This document shows, piece by piece, positions 46,690 through 57,599 of a stretch of DNA of 64,000 nt. The notes beneath the pieces are model-generated. The model saw nothing but the letters and a program-made list of their open reading frames with translations, ran no database searches and was not told the DNA's origin. How positions within the stretch are numbered: position 1 is the first letter of the stretch; each line of letters opens with the position of its first letter. Position numbers and translations under genes: made by a program. This stretch comes from Armigeres subalbatus (taxonomy: Eukaryota > Arthropoda > Insecta > Diptera > Culicidae). The stretch is from NCBI RefSeq assembly GCF_024139115.2, contig NC_085140.1:332627953-332691952 (forward strand), given 5' to 3'.

Positions 46690-47811
46690 GTGACCTACGG
46701 CACAGCTTCCGCCCCATTTCTGGCTATTCGAGCATTATACCAACTAGCAATAGATGAGGAGGAGTCACATCCTGGAGCGGCAATGTTAGTGAAGAAGATG
46801 TTCTACGTCGATAATGTATTATTCGGCGGCGACGACTTGGAAGAAGTTCGAAGACTTCAAGGAGAATTGGTTTCCTTGTTGCAGCGTGGAGGTTTCCATC
46901 TACACAAATGGGCAGCGAATGATGAGAGACTCCTGGAAAGTGTATCTGATGTTGATCGAGATAAGTTGGTGAAGATTGAAGACTCTAGCGCAAATGAAGT
47001 TATCAAAACCCTTGGATTAATGTGGGACCCGATCGGAGATGATTTTCTATTTCGTGCACAAGCTGACTGTAAAATTCCAACCCCAACAAAGCGGCAAGTA
47101 TTGTCAGTAATTGCCAGGCTTTTTGATCCTCTGGGACTGTTGTCACCGGTCATCGTTTTGGCGAAGACACTAATGCAAAAACTCTGGAAAAGCAAAATGG
47201 ATTGGGACGATCAACTAGATGGAGAGTTACTGAAGGATTGGACAAATTTCTTGGATGCACTACCACTTGCAGAAGACTTCCGGGTTACACGACGTGTTGT
47301 TACGAATGATGCAGTCAGGCTCGAAATCCATGGATTCTCAGACGCTTCAAACATGGCCTACGGTGCGTGCGTATACCTTCGATCAGTGTTCGATGATGGC
47401 ACCGCTAGTGCGAAGTTGATTACTAGCAAATCAAAAGTCTGTCCAATCACTCCATTGTCTATTCCAAGGAAGGAGCTAATGGCAGCTCTGCTTCTGAATC
47501 GCCTGGTGAAGAAAGTGATCAACGCAATGGATTTGGAAAACGTCCCAGTTATTCTCTGGTCGGACAGCCAAGTAGTTTTAACATGGCTGAACAAACCTGC
47601 CGACCGTCTTCAGATATTCGTGAGAAATCGTGTCGCAGAGATAATCCAGGAAACCAAGAATGTGTGGAAATACGTCAGGTCCGCAGACAACCCGGCTGAT
47701 ATTGTGTCTCGCGGAATGTCAGCTAAAATGCTTTCGAAAAATGATTTATGGTGGAATGGACCGTATTTTCTACGCAGCGCAACCTATGAAGAAGTGACCC
47801 TGCAGTACTAA
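46690..47811 (+). pseudogene. pol: BEL pol part 2: RT palm end and RNase H
   Basis: Resumes with VTYGTASAPFLAIRAL, then the polymerase active-site box FYVDNVLFGGDD (about residues 38-49), where the family commonly has YVDD, so the second Asp is Asn here. RNase H follows: EIHGFSDASNMAYGACVY, PRKELMAALLLNRL, VILWSDSQVVLTWL, and RSADNPADIVSRGMSA near the end. All acidic positions of the RNase H seem present. The frame runs to a TAA at 47809-47811, where a frameshift separates it from the linker leading to integrase. Confidence 0.88.
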
Positions 47812-48382
47812 AAGATAAAGAGATTCCAGAATTGAAGTCAGCAATATCTACCAATATCGCAACAGTGTATGAAGAGCTTCCAATATTAACGAAATGTGAG
47901 TCTTTTCGAAAAACGCAACGTATTATCGCCTTTGTTCTCCGGTTCATATCCAACTGACGTTCGAAGAAATGTACACGAAGTGCTACATCAACACCAACGA
48001 TTCCGGAGCTACAAAACGCAACTAAGTGCATCATCCGTGCGATCCATCGAAGTGAACTACAAGATTAAATCGACCGCCTACAATCTGAGACCCATGTAAG
48101 CGAATTGGCAACCTAAATCAATTCCTGGATGACGGATTACTAAGAGTTGGAGGTAGAATTCGTCACTGCAACCTTCCTTACGATGTGAAGCACCAATGGA
48201 TTGTTCCTGCTAAACACCCTGTGACAGGAAATCTCATCGTCGCTATTCATAGGAAGAATCTACATGCTGGTCCGAATAGCATACTGGCAGCTCTAAGAGA
48301 ACGGTATTAGATCCTGAATGGTAGATCGACGGTAAGGAAGGTTACGAGAAGTTGTATCACCTGCTTCAAATCAAACCCGAAG
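47812..48382 (+). pseudogene. pol: BEL pol linker and integrase zinc-binding region, decayed
   Basis: Readable pieces in more than one frame. From about 48150 the frame of the following integrase core carries the His-His (HPVTGNLIVAIHRKNLHAG) and Cys-Cys (CITCFK) elements of the HHCC domain, interrupted by a TAG at 48308-48310. 47812-48130 is more scrambled, with at least one further frame change near 48100. Confidence 0.7.
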
Positions 48383-48721
48383 TTGGCTGAGCAATTTATG
48401 GGAGACTTGCCCTCCTATCGAGTCACCGAAGCACCTACATTCCTAAGAGTTGGAGTGGATTTTGCCGGACCCATCTACATCAAACAAACCGCTAGGAAAG
48501 CCGCACCAACGAAAGGATACATCTGTGTATTTGTCTGTATGGTATCTAAGGCAATGCACTTGGAAGTAGTCGAGAACCTCTCGACTGAAGAACTTTTGGC
48601 GGCACTACAAAGATTTGTTTCCAGAAGCGGAGTTCCTGAAGACGTATACAGTGACAATGGAACCAATTTCATGGGAGCGAGATCGGAACTGCGTCAGCTG
48701 TACGAAGCTCTTCAAGGCTGA
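48383..48721 (+). pseudogene. pol: BEL integrase catalytic core, first two Asp
   Basis: FLRVGVDFAGPIYI provides the first catalytic Asp (about residue 26) and VYSDNGTNFMGAR the second (about residue 91), spaced as in retroviral-type DDE integrases. The role is insertion of the cDNA into the host chromosome. The frame fails at about 48705 (frameshift) and stops at 48721. Confidence 0.88.
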
Positions 48722-48729
48722 CCTCACCA

Positions 48730-49488
48730 GTGAAAGGCTATCGCAGTATTGTCAAGTCAAGGAGATCAAGTGGACAACAATTCCCTAGCGCACCTCATTT
48801 CGGAGGGTTATGGGAGGCGGGAGTTAAAAGTGTCAAATCGGTTATGAAGAAAGTATATAAATCCGCCTCTCTGACAATTATGGAATTTGCGACCTTGCTT
48901 TGCCAAATTGAGGCCATACTAAACTCGAGACCTCTTTTTGCTCATTCCTCTGACCCCAATGACCCTAATGTTTTGACCCCTGGCCATTTGATGATCAATC
49001 GACCTTTAACTGCTATCCCTGAGCCCTGTCTCGATGACATTCCCATCAATCGATTATCAAAATGGCAACATATTCAATTACTTCGACAGCATTTTTGGAA
49101 CCGCTGGTCGAAAGAATATTTGGTAGAGCTTCAAACTCGTTCGAAATGGACGAGAAAACATGCAAATGTCGTTCCCAACACCGTCGTGCTTTTGAAGGAA
49201 GATAACATGCCACCGCAGCAATGGAGACTAGGTAGAATAATCAAAAGCTACCCTGGTCCCGATAATCTCACTCGCGTCGTTGATGTCCGTGTGGGGAACA
49301 GCATCTTCAAGCGGCCGATCCATAAATTGGCCCCACTACCCATTCTAGAAGAAAGTGGTGCACCTACAACATCACTTCTTTCTCGGTGGGAGCATGTTCA
49401 GTCCGTAACCCAGCGAACTGAAGAAACAAGCCACGCCTCCTTGCGCAACCATTGCCATCGTCTGTGCTCAACGCAGAACAGTTTTTGA
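48730..49488 (+). pseudogene. pol: BEL integrase end and C-terminal domain
   Basis: Useful frame from about 48782: APHFGGLWEAGVKSVK carries the catalytic Glu (about residue 29). Next come the conserved ILNSRPL and LTPGHLMINRPL stretches, and the BEL-specific C-terminal domain (DUF5641-like) with WSKEYLVELQTRSKW, PPQQWRLGRI and YPGPDNLTRVVDVR. The stop at 49486-49488 lies about 90 bp inside the 3' LTR, so the last ~30 residues are LTR-encoded, common in this group. Bases 48730-48780 are out of frame with the rest. Confidence 0.88.
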
Positions 49489-50022
49489 ATAAAACCCTGG
49501 TGCCACCTAGCACCATTGATCAGTTTTTTCGCAACGACCAACAGCAGCAGAAGGAGAAGAAGATCGAGAAGCAGCCCAGCCGAGACCAGCCGCAGCAGAG
49601 TCGAACCGACACCGGCAACAGCATCAGAGCCTAGCCGAAGCCGGCCGGCATCAGCGTGGAGCCGCAGCAGGCTGAAGAAATGTGTATTTTTTAAATAAGA
49701 AGAAGAAGAGTAAAAGAATGTTCTAGAAAAGTTCTCGTGTGTGTTTAGGATTCTTGCCAGGAGCTCCCTCGGTCCACCAGCTGCAAAGAGTTAATTTTCG
49801 GTCCTTCTCAGGGCCAAGAAGAGTTAATAGTAATTTTCGAGGCAATTGTTTGGCATTCGTCGCTGGTCCGCCGGTCGCTGCATTAAGGCAGTTCCCATCC
49901 CGTTGGTTCCAATGAAGAACCAGCACTCGTCGGCGGATACGCTGCATGAAGGCAGCTATGGATTCGCGCTCCACCCCGGAGCACCCAGCAGCAGTTACAG
50001 TCCACTGCAATATGACGCTACA
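49395..50022 (+). repeat. BEL 3' LTR, 628 bp
   Basis: Starts tgttcagtccgtaaccc and ends acgctaca, followed by the duplicated tatac. Carries the same AATAAA-containing region as the 5' copy. Confidence 0.93.
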
Positions 50023-50653
50023 TATACAGATATACAGATTTTTAGCAAAATTACAGATTTTACAGATTTTTTGAAGAGTACAGTACTGAAAATTATATAA
50101 ATAATTTACTATTAGTAAAGACCTGTTTTCAATAAGATTTGAGGCTTGTAAAATTATATTCTACGCCAAACTGATCTGATTAAAGGTCATTCTCAAATTA
50201 GCAAAATCTTAAATTAAAAAACAGAACATGTTGGCTTTTGCAAGCTTAATTTTTTTTATTAGCAGTTCATGCAAATCACCGATTTTGAAACCAGATTATG
50301 CTCCGTAAAATATTCAGAGTATATTTGAATACAAGAGTCTCAGAAAAAGCTTAAGCAATAATGAAACGGATTCTGATCTAGCCTTGAAACAATTTGTTTA
50401 GTGGGTTCAATGACTGAGCAATGTGGTTGGTCCAATAAAGTTATTGCATACATGGCTACAATAATCAAGGACGGACTCTCGACAGATTTTATTTACAAAT
50501 TTTCAAATTAACATCTTTTTCAAAACAATGTTTGTTCATAAACCATTTTGATTGGATTTATATGGATACAGATTTTCAATACAGATTTTTTGACTTGAGA
50601 TACAGATATGAAGATTTATTGACAGATTTAAATGTGGCAACCCTGGACCCAAT

Positions 50654-51745
50654 TAGAGACGACGACGCTTTCAGCGTGTGAGTTGCTGGTGTCTAGAAGC
50701 AGCTTGTAGAATGGAAGTGCTGGACGCTTCGACGGACGACGACTTCGATTGATGGAGAGCAAAATAATTAATTAATCCGGCGACAAGACGAATGGGATGT
50801 TCCAAGGAGAAGGTCGCAGAAAACAAACGACACGAAAGATGTCTTTAGAGTACTAGAAGATAATAATATTGAGTGCCAATCGATTAGAATTATTATGTGT
50901 TTTGTTGGATTTTAAAGTAGATGGTGACATGTCTCATAGATTTCTCATGAACAGATGCACACTGAAAGCATTTGGAAGCTTTCGATGTGAGTGAAATCAT
51001 ATCTAAACTAAGCAAGCAGCTGAAGTCGATTCAAGCTAATCAAACTCAATTGGTGAGATGAGCTGGTAGCCGTAGCTGCTTTATATTTGGTGGCTAAAAG
51101 TGGTGATAATTTTAATGTTTGTATAATGAATTGCATTTTTAAACAACAAAGATATCTAATTGCAAATCAATTTAAACAAATCAAGAGTATCCTACAAAGC
51201 CTTCGAAGTACCGGGCTTGCCCACAGCCTTTCAATTTAAGGAAAAACCATAAGGGTTGTGTAAAGGACACGTCCGCCTGACGTAAACTACGTAAAAGAGT
51301 TTAGTGGAAAAAGGAATGTAGTGCCATCATGCATAAACAATATAAAATGACTCTATTGATTTCTTATGACACTGTTTTCGAGCAATATTCAAAATAAGAA
51401 ATTTGTTGGATACGACAAATAAAAATTTGCATTTTCAAAATTAGGCCGATACAAATATTAAATTTATTTTATGTCACCCCCCCCCCCCCTTCAATTTTCC
51501 AAAAAAATCGAGGGGGCGAAAAAAAAATTTTTTTTTATGTTTTTTTTTATTTTGAGCATTATGTATTACTGTTTTTATTTTGGCACGAAATATATCATTT
51601 ATGGACCATACATTTGTCGCCAAGAGTATTTAAAGTGAAAATACGAGCATATATTTTTTTTTGTGTCTTTATTAGGGAGACTTTCAGCCCGAGGCTGGCT
51701 CGTCTCCAAGTATATATCTCTATCGGCATAAATATTCTATATTCA
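50654..51745. other. Right flank of nested insertion, then AT-rich stretch
   Basis: 50654-50830 continues the GC-richer sequence interrupted at 43113 (gacgacgacgctttcagcg and similar). After that anonymous AT-rich DNA follows, including a 13-C run near 51478-51490 and A/T homopolymers near 51520-51550. Confidence 0.4.
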
Positions 51746-52291
51746 GGGTGACCATTCTTGTCGACAAAATAAATTCCCGGTTTTTTCCCGGTTTTCCCGG
51801 AAGGGTTTCCAAAATTTTCCCGGAAAAACTAAAAAGTAACTGATAATATTTTGAGCACTTTAGTATATATTATGTAAAAAATGCATGTATTTTTTTTTAA
51901 GAAGAGAATAGTTTCTTTGTATGTACAATGTTCAACATCATTTGTAAAAATCAATTAAGTTATTTTATAATAAGCATTGCGTTCTAACATTCTAACAGAC
52001 TGCTGCAAAAGACTTTAAGTTCTAATTGCTGCTTCGTCCAAAAATATTGATTGTAGTCTAGAACCTATGTGGCCATGCTCCATGAAAATAATGAAAAGCG
52101 CACATATATGGAAAAAAAATATAAAAATATTCCAACATGGTTTATTGATGAGTCATTCATCCATTTTTATCTAAATAATAATGGTTTCTCTACCTTCTCG
52201 CATTGATAGTCAAACAGTACCAACGGCCTGTTCGCTCTAACAGTCTTTTACTGTAAAAAGGCAAGCTAGGGCTTCATTTTCAGTAAACCTT

Positions 52292-53070
52292 GAGCTTGAT
52301 TGACTGCCCGTAGTTGGTACGCCATTATGACCAGATCAGCTGTTCTTGCACATAGAACAACAGATGTTTTGTTTGGGACTAGCACTCATCTTCAATGTAG
52401 AAGTGCTGGTGATCTCATTTGTTAGGTCACACTTTCGTCTGCCACGTCAGAATGCGTCAATGTAGGGAAGGGGAGGAATTGATGATGTATTCACTAGCCC
52501 ACTGCAAGCCGAATATACCTCTGCACTTGCCACTAGTTCATGCGGATTTTTTTGGGTGAGGTTGACGGGCAGAGGTTCGTCTTGGTTCACAAGTTGCCAG
52601 TGTGGTAGGAAAAAGCAATTGATGGAATTTTAATGTGATATGGGAGACTAGCTTTCCATTCATTTTCAATGAAGCTTGAGCTTGGGCTTGAGCTTGATTA
52701 ACTGCTCGTAGTTGCTACTCCATTATGACCAGATCAGCTGTTCTTGCACAGGAAACCAACAGATGTTTGCTTGGGACTAGCACACATCTTCAATGTACAA
52801 GTACTGGTGATCTCATTTGTTAGGTCGTACTGGCGCCTGCCACGTCAGAATGCAAGTCAATGTAGGGAAGGGGAGGAAATGATGATGCAATCACTCGCCC
52901 ACTGCAAGCCGAATATACCTCTGCACTTGCCACGAGTTCATGCGGAATTTGTTGGAATTTTTGGGTTAGGTTCGAGAGGCAGAGGTCCGTCTTGTTTAAC
53001 AAGCTGTCAATGTGAAAGATAGGAGAAAGCAACTGATGAAATTTCTAATTGGATGCAGGAAACGAGCTCT
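52292..53070. repeat. Direct duplication, unit ~398 bp, two copies
   Basis: Copy 1 starts at 52292 and copy 2 at 52690 (both gagcttgatt). Shared landmarks are gaccagatcagctgttcttg, gtgatctcatttgttaggtc, tgccacgtcagaatgc and gccgaatatacctctgcact. The copies differ by scattered substitutions and small indels (roughly 85-90% by eye), so the duplication is old. Confidence 0.85.
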
Positions 53071-53220
53071 ATAAGTTCATTTCCAATTCTAGCAGATTAC
53101 TGTTAGAATGCTCAAGTTGAAGGTATAGGAATAGTAATGGAAACGGTATGGAAGTCCATTTCCAGTTCTAGCGATTGCTAGAACATGAGAAATAAAGAGA
53201 AAGATACAAAGTAGGAGAAT

Positions 53221-53296
53221 GGAACGGACCTGGGATTAAATTCACGACCTCCTGCGTATGAGGCAGAAGCAGTAGCCATATGACTACCAAGCCCGC
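53221..53296 (-). mobile_element. tRNA-like SINE head
   Basis: Read on the minus strand: GGGCTTGGTAGTCATATGGC gives an A-box-like start, then CTTCTGCCTCATACGCAGG in the anticodon-arm position, and a degenerate B box followed by AATCCC. This is a tRNA-derived pol III promoter. A second copy of the same head lies at 53940-53993 (minus). The body on the minus strand would run into the sequence below 53220, including the 398-bp duplication. Confidence 0.6.
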
Positions 53297-53299
53297 ATC

Positions 53300-53621
53300 G
53301 AAACAAGAGAGACCACGCACTGAACTGATTAATTTTATTACCGGCCGCGCAATGCAGAACACAATAATTCGGCCGACCGCGCGATCGTTCTGCTGTCCGA
53401 AACATGAGAGATCACGCACTGAACTGATTAATTTTATTACCGGCCGCGCAATGCAGAACACAATAATTCGGCCGACCGCGCGATCGTTCTGCTGTCCGAA
53501 ACAAGAGAGATCATGCACTGAACTGATTATTTTTATTACCGGCCGCGCAATGCAGAACACAATAATTCGGCCGACCGCGCGATCGTTCTGCTGTCCGAAA
53601 CCTGAGAGATCACGCACTGAA
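53300..53621. repeat. 99-bp tandem repeat, 3.25 copies
   Basis: Units start at 53300, 53399, 53498 and 53597 (gaaac.agagaga), each exactly 99 bp, with only a few differences between them. The unit has a GC-rich half (ggccgaccgcgcgatcg and ccggccgcgc) and an AT-rich half. Because 99 is a multiple of 3, open frames run through on both strands (53280-53729 plus, 53617-53168 minus) as 33-residue repeats; these are by-products of the repeat, not genes with a recognisable product. The array lies immediately upstream of the tRNA-like head in the head's own direction. Confidence 0.92.
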
Positions 53622-53886
53622 CTCGCTTTCCATTCATTTTCAATGAATCACATAAAGTGGCTTGTTTCGTACCCGCTGCTGCCAGCCTCAGGCGCTAACT
53701 TACATGTGATAATAGCCAGCATGAGTTAATCACCAGAAGTTTGTATGGTGAAAGACATCTAACGCGGGTTTGCTCAACAGTAAGAATTTTTAATGAAAAA
53801 CTATTTGGTAACAAGTGTCTGCTACCACGCCTACCAAATATTATTATTTTTAAGGGCTTATTTTCGAAATATTAAGTCTTAGATGC

Positions 53887-53993
53887 TTTTCGCCATACTG
53901 ATTTCCGAAAGTTAACTCCTAGTGTGCCGCTATAAACACGTCCTTCTGCATATGAGGCAGAAGCGATAGCCATATGACTACCAAGCTTGCCAA
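53887..53993 (-). repeat. Second tRNA-like head joined to dispersed repeat
   Basis: 53940-53993 repeats the tRNA-like head of 53221-53296 (tatgaggcagaagcgatagcc on the plus strand). Directly to its left, 53887-53940 matches the dispersed sequence at 2335-2395. Confidence 0.55.
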
Positions 53994-54779
53994 AACTTTA
54001 TTTTCAGTACCCAGATTTTTCAGTAACCTATCTTTCAGTAACCTATAGGTTTAGTAACCTATCTTCTAAACCCAGATAGATTAATCCACCTTGGCGTTGG
54101 TGGTCAATTTAGGAGGATAAATTCCACTATTTCCATCAATTCACATCTATTTGCGTTCATTTGAATGCATTGCAGCAAAAAAAAACAATGTTTTTCAATA
54201 TCTCCGGAAGCGAAAACTAAGAAAAACTAAGCCGCGTTCCTCGTTGAATGCAACTTGTTGAGAGCAAATCGGATAATGCTTAATACCAAAAAGTGTGTCT
54301 CACATTCTTGTGCACACACACATACACACGAAAACACCAAGAATGTATCATTTGGTTTATAAACTGTTGATATGAAAAAAACAAGAGGTTTTATGCCTAC
54401 GGGAGAAGGCTTGAAATTCATTTATAACTCAACTCCCGCCGGCTTTTCCCTCTCATAAAAGATAAAAGATACATACACACATACAGACATCACCTCAATT
54501 CGTTAAGCTGATTCGGAATATAACACTATGGTGTGTCAACTTTATTAGCAAATCTGCTATTTTAAGCATAAATAGTAAAGGAGGAACATATACTTTTGGA
54601 ACGTAAATTTAATATAAGTTTGAAAAAATATAAATTTGGAGAAATTCCCGGGAACTTGATCAAATTCCCGGTTTTTTCCCGGAATTTTCCCGGTGATTTT
54701 AAATTCCCGTGTTTTTCCCGATTTTCCCGGATTCCCGGGTGAGTGGCCACCCTGAATTATTATATATCCTATCAGGTCA

Positions 54780-56100
54780 CGGATATTAAAGGGACTCTTG
54801 CTTACAAATTTCGCCTAAGATCCCTTGCAATATGTGGTAGACCCACGTTCGACTACTTCAAAGTTTGAGGGGCTGTTCTCGATGACACTCAACCACATGG
54901 TCCTGCTGACGTTGATGGTGAGAAGTCCCAAAGAAGCATACGGTCAGCTTGTTAAGCCCACTCCGCAGAAAATAGCGTTGCAGTACTGATATAGCGCTTC
55001 GTGATCATTAGCCAAATCGGAGTCGTCTAGGTGTTTCACAAAAATAAACTGTCAAACAGCTCAAGGTATGGCACACGGTCAATCGTACCTACCAAGATCT
55101 CATCGATTACGATGAGAAGTAACAGTGGAGATGAAATGCGTCCTTACTTCACATCAGCGACTATCTGAATGGGGTCGGTGAAGGTACGACCCTATCTGAA
55201 AATCGCTTGCATCAATGGGCGCCACACAGATTTTCGTGATTCAGACAATAGAAATCCCTTCCGTGGTCAATGAATATTTAGCAAATAAAGGGACACTTCC
55301 ACCTGTTTAATCTGCTCCAGAATGATGTGGAGCGGATATTGCATAATAGTTGTTTTAACATTCGCACAAACAGCATAGAATCAGCCCTGAACACCTCCGC
55401 CAAAAGCCGATCGACCTTGGGGGCCTCTTTAGATTTCATGCGTCGGATGGCTGTTTTTTAAGAACACTGGCAGAGACTTCAAAAAGCTGTTCAAAGTGCT
55501 CGAACCAACATTTCAGCTGTCCAAGTTAGTGAGAAATTGAGGCAATAATCTCCGGATGCTGAGCCATCCTTTCTTCATCGGTCAGGATATCCACCAATGC
55601 CCGGCTGTCATGTCTGCAGCAGCGCCTGACTCCCACTTACAGATAAACATAGCGTTGACTGGACTCGGTATTTACTCCTCTGGTTTTTCTCGTTTCTAAG
55701 CCTTTGCTACTCTACGCTCCTAAATTTTCCGCTACGTAACATATGTAATCCATTCTTTTCGTTCAATGCGCAGCTCACCCAAGTTGTTCTCGCCGGTTTC
55801 GATAAAAGCATTCTTCGCCGCCCACTTCTCTTCTACACTGCTACCTTCCATAACATGCACTACCCGAGCTCCAAGTTCTTCTACAAACGATCTCAATTTG
55901 ATCTTCTAGTCGGTCTATGTTGATTCGTTGCCCGAGCCTCTCCTCCAGCCGCTAAATCGGAGCAATGCGTTGTCGGATCTCGTCAATTAGAAGATGATAG
56001 TCAAACGCGATGTTTGCTCTGCGTTTATTAAGGACTCAAGAAGGCAGCGCCTCCGTTTTCAGCTGATCCATTTCTAGAGAATCCAAATAGGGTTTCTTAC
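54780..56100 (-). pseudogene. Decayed RTE-family LINE (second family), minus strand
   Basis: Read on the minus strand, fragments in all three frames follow the reverse transcriptase of an RTE-type LINE different from the 24.9-kb copy. There is a KVDRLLAEVFRADS-like start (about 55430), a DHGRDFYCLNHENLCGA motif A region (about 55260, catalytic Asp region altered), a segment equivalent to the DP.RVVAGVRQG motif B (about 55170), LLLLIVIDEILVGTIDRVPY in one frame (about 55130-55070), and HLDDSDLAND in place of the ADD motif (about 55025). Stops and indels are abundant; the copy is dead. Confidence 0.65.
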
Positions 56101-56109
56101 CCCATTCCC

Positions 56110-57160
56110 GGCCTAACATGCATACGACTGCATTATTTAATTGATATTTATGACAGGAAGCATTTTTTCCTTAATTTCGTGTGCCGTGCAATACTGCAAT
56201 GGGGTTCACTTCTGCTTAAAAATAGCTTTTCTTGGTAAACATCGTTTGAAAAGGCTTTTATTTGATTTAAATTAACGAGGTCCAGCACTAATTTCAGTCA
56301 TAGCGATTTCAAATCCGGCCCACTTCCAAACTAGTTCCCGGCCTAAGCAAAATTTCGCTCAATCTCTCAACATCTTACTCTCATTCTCTCTCGGGACAGT
56401 AGATAATGCGACGTAAACAAAATATGCAAGTACAACGTCGACATGATGCCAGATGTTATTATTTATAATAATTTTTATTTGGTTGAAAAGATATATTCGC
56501 TCATTCAAATTACTTCCAAACGCTTAAAAACTATATTTTTTTTACTTTTTGAAATCGAGAGAATTATAAATAACATGATAGCGTCAACGTATTAGATAGT
56601 TTTCCTATGAACGATGATGGATTTTTTTCATACTAAAAAAATCCTGGCCTTTTGGCAGCACGGTGCGGCTAGAAGTTCTTATGCCGAGGTGAAGTTTTGT
56701 TTGGTTTGCGGATACATTTTCAAATGTATTCTAATATGTTTATATTAGTTCTAATGAAACGAACAAATAGAAAAGATGAAGGTGCGTGAGTTTAGAATTA
56801 TTGTGTGGTGATTAACAGCTTCAACCAATGATTGTATTGAGTACTGTGACGATTTCCAGGTAGGTGTTTATATAAAAATACTGTTTTGTAAAAGTGGAAA
56901 GATTCACTCCGGCTCAGTGGTGCAACAACGGAGAGCGAATGTTCGAAATCTACATTTTTGTTTTCCAAAATTGGACCAATTAGGAGTGAAATAAATGGTT
57001 AAAAAATATTGAGTATTGTGTGAAATAAATGGGAGACTTTTTTGAAATTATCAATCATAAGCCTACGGCTTCCAAAAAGCAGAAATCTTTAGTTTTCTGT
57101 GCAGTGAGCCGGGAATCGGGTCCATAGGCCCAAGTAGTGATTTACCCTACTAGTCCTGCC
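56110..57160. other. Anonymous AT-rich stretch
   Basis: No gene, no repeat noticed. Confidence 0.35.
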
Positions 57161-57167
57161 ACTACTA

Positions 57168-57302
57168 GGTTTTCCAATCTGCCAGATTCACGATTCAGTC
57201 ATCTTGGATTTTAGTATGACAGAGCCAGCAAGTTTGTTTGCGCTGGAAATTAATTTTCCAACCCGCCTTCTTCTCTTCCATGAATTTGGCAGATTGGAAA
57301 CC
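57168..57302. mobile_element. TA-flanked MITE, 135 bp
   Basis: Left GGTTTTCCAATCTGCCAGATT; right, reverse complemented, GGTTTCCAATCTGCCAAATTC. TA at 57166-57167 and 57303-57304. Non-coding. Confidence 0.7.
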
Positions 57303-57599
57303 TAGTAATGAATTAATCTTGGTCCTGCCAACTAAAAGCGGCTCCTGAGAAGTAAATCAAATGCTTCTGGTTGCAGACGGGAGTAGCGGGTGCGGGTGGA
57401 CTCCCCAGCCGACAATGCAAGGGGAGGAAAGCCGCAACGAAGTCTGATTGGAGCAAGGACAAATTGGTGGATGCCAGAGAAAGACGCGACATGTCAGTCA
57501 CTCACCGATCCAACTGATCAGTTTAAACGTTGGCTCGACCACTTAGAATAACTTCTTCAAGTTCTGAAGGCTTATCCTAATTCGTATGTAGGGAAAGGT

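Larger units (their letters stand above)
43201..50022 (+). mobile_element. BEL/Pao LTR retrotransposon, full length but defective
   Basis: Two LTRs starting TG and ending CA flank a gag-pol region of about 5.5 kb. The 5-bp direct repeat tatac lies outside the LTRs (43196-43200 and 50023-50027), matching the BEL/Pao norm. Domain order is gag, zinc knuckles, DSG protease, reverse transcriptase, RNase H, integrase with a C-terminal extension, and no env is seen. The single gag-pol frame of the family is broken by several frameshifts and at least one stop. A G-rich tract (ggtgggagca, about 49385-49394) just before the 3' LTR can serve as polypurine tract. I could not identify a convincing primer binding site after 43833. 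Confidence 0.93.
43122..50645. mobile_element. hAT-type MITE split by a BEL element
   Basis: Left end CAGGGTTGCCACATATAC; right end, reverse complemented, CAGGGTTGCCACATTTAA (14 identical terminal bases). The exact 8-bp direct repeat gacccaat lies outside both ends (43114-43121 and 50646-50653). Both features match hAT. The interior repeats the word acagattt many times (50023-50630). Subtracting the BEL insertion and its duplicated 5 bp leaves about 697 bp, with no transposase, so this is a non-autonomous copy. Confidence 0.88.
51754..54754. mobile_element. hAT-like ends enclosing a composite repeat
   Basis: The left end reads CAGGGTGACCATTC and the right, reverse complemented, CAGGGTGGCCACTC. 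Both are followed inward by runs of ttcccgg words (51770-51840 and 54640-54740), as in widespread hAT MITEs. The 8 bases outside the two ends do not match, so it is not proven that they belong to one 3-kb element rather than two partial ones. The interior holds the duplication, SINE head and 99-bp array listed separately. Confidence 0.5.

Noticed and set aside
53300..53621. CRISPR-like array
   Set aside because: Whole 99-bp units are near identical with no unique spacers, and the context is a eukaryotic genome.
53168..53729. 149-codon frames on both strands as repeat proteins
   Set aside because: Open only because the 99-bp unit is a multiple of three without stops; no start context, no signal peptide, no family.
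51754..54754. Single 3-kb hAT element with certainty
   Set aside because: The ends look hAT-like but the flanking 8 bases do not match, so unity is unproven and kept at moderate confidence.
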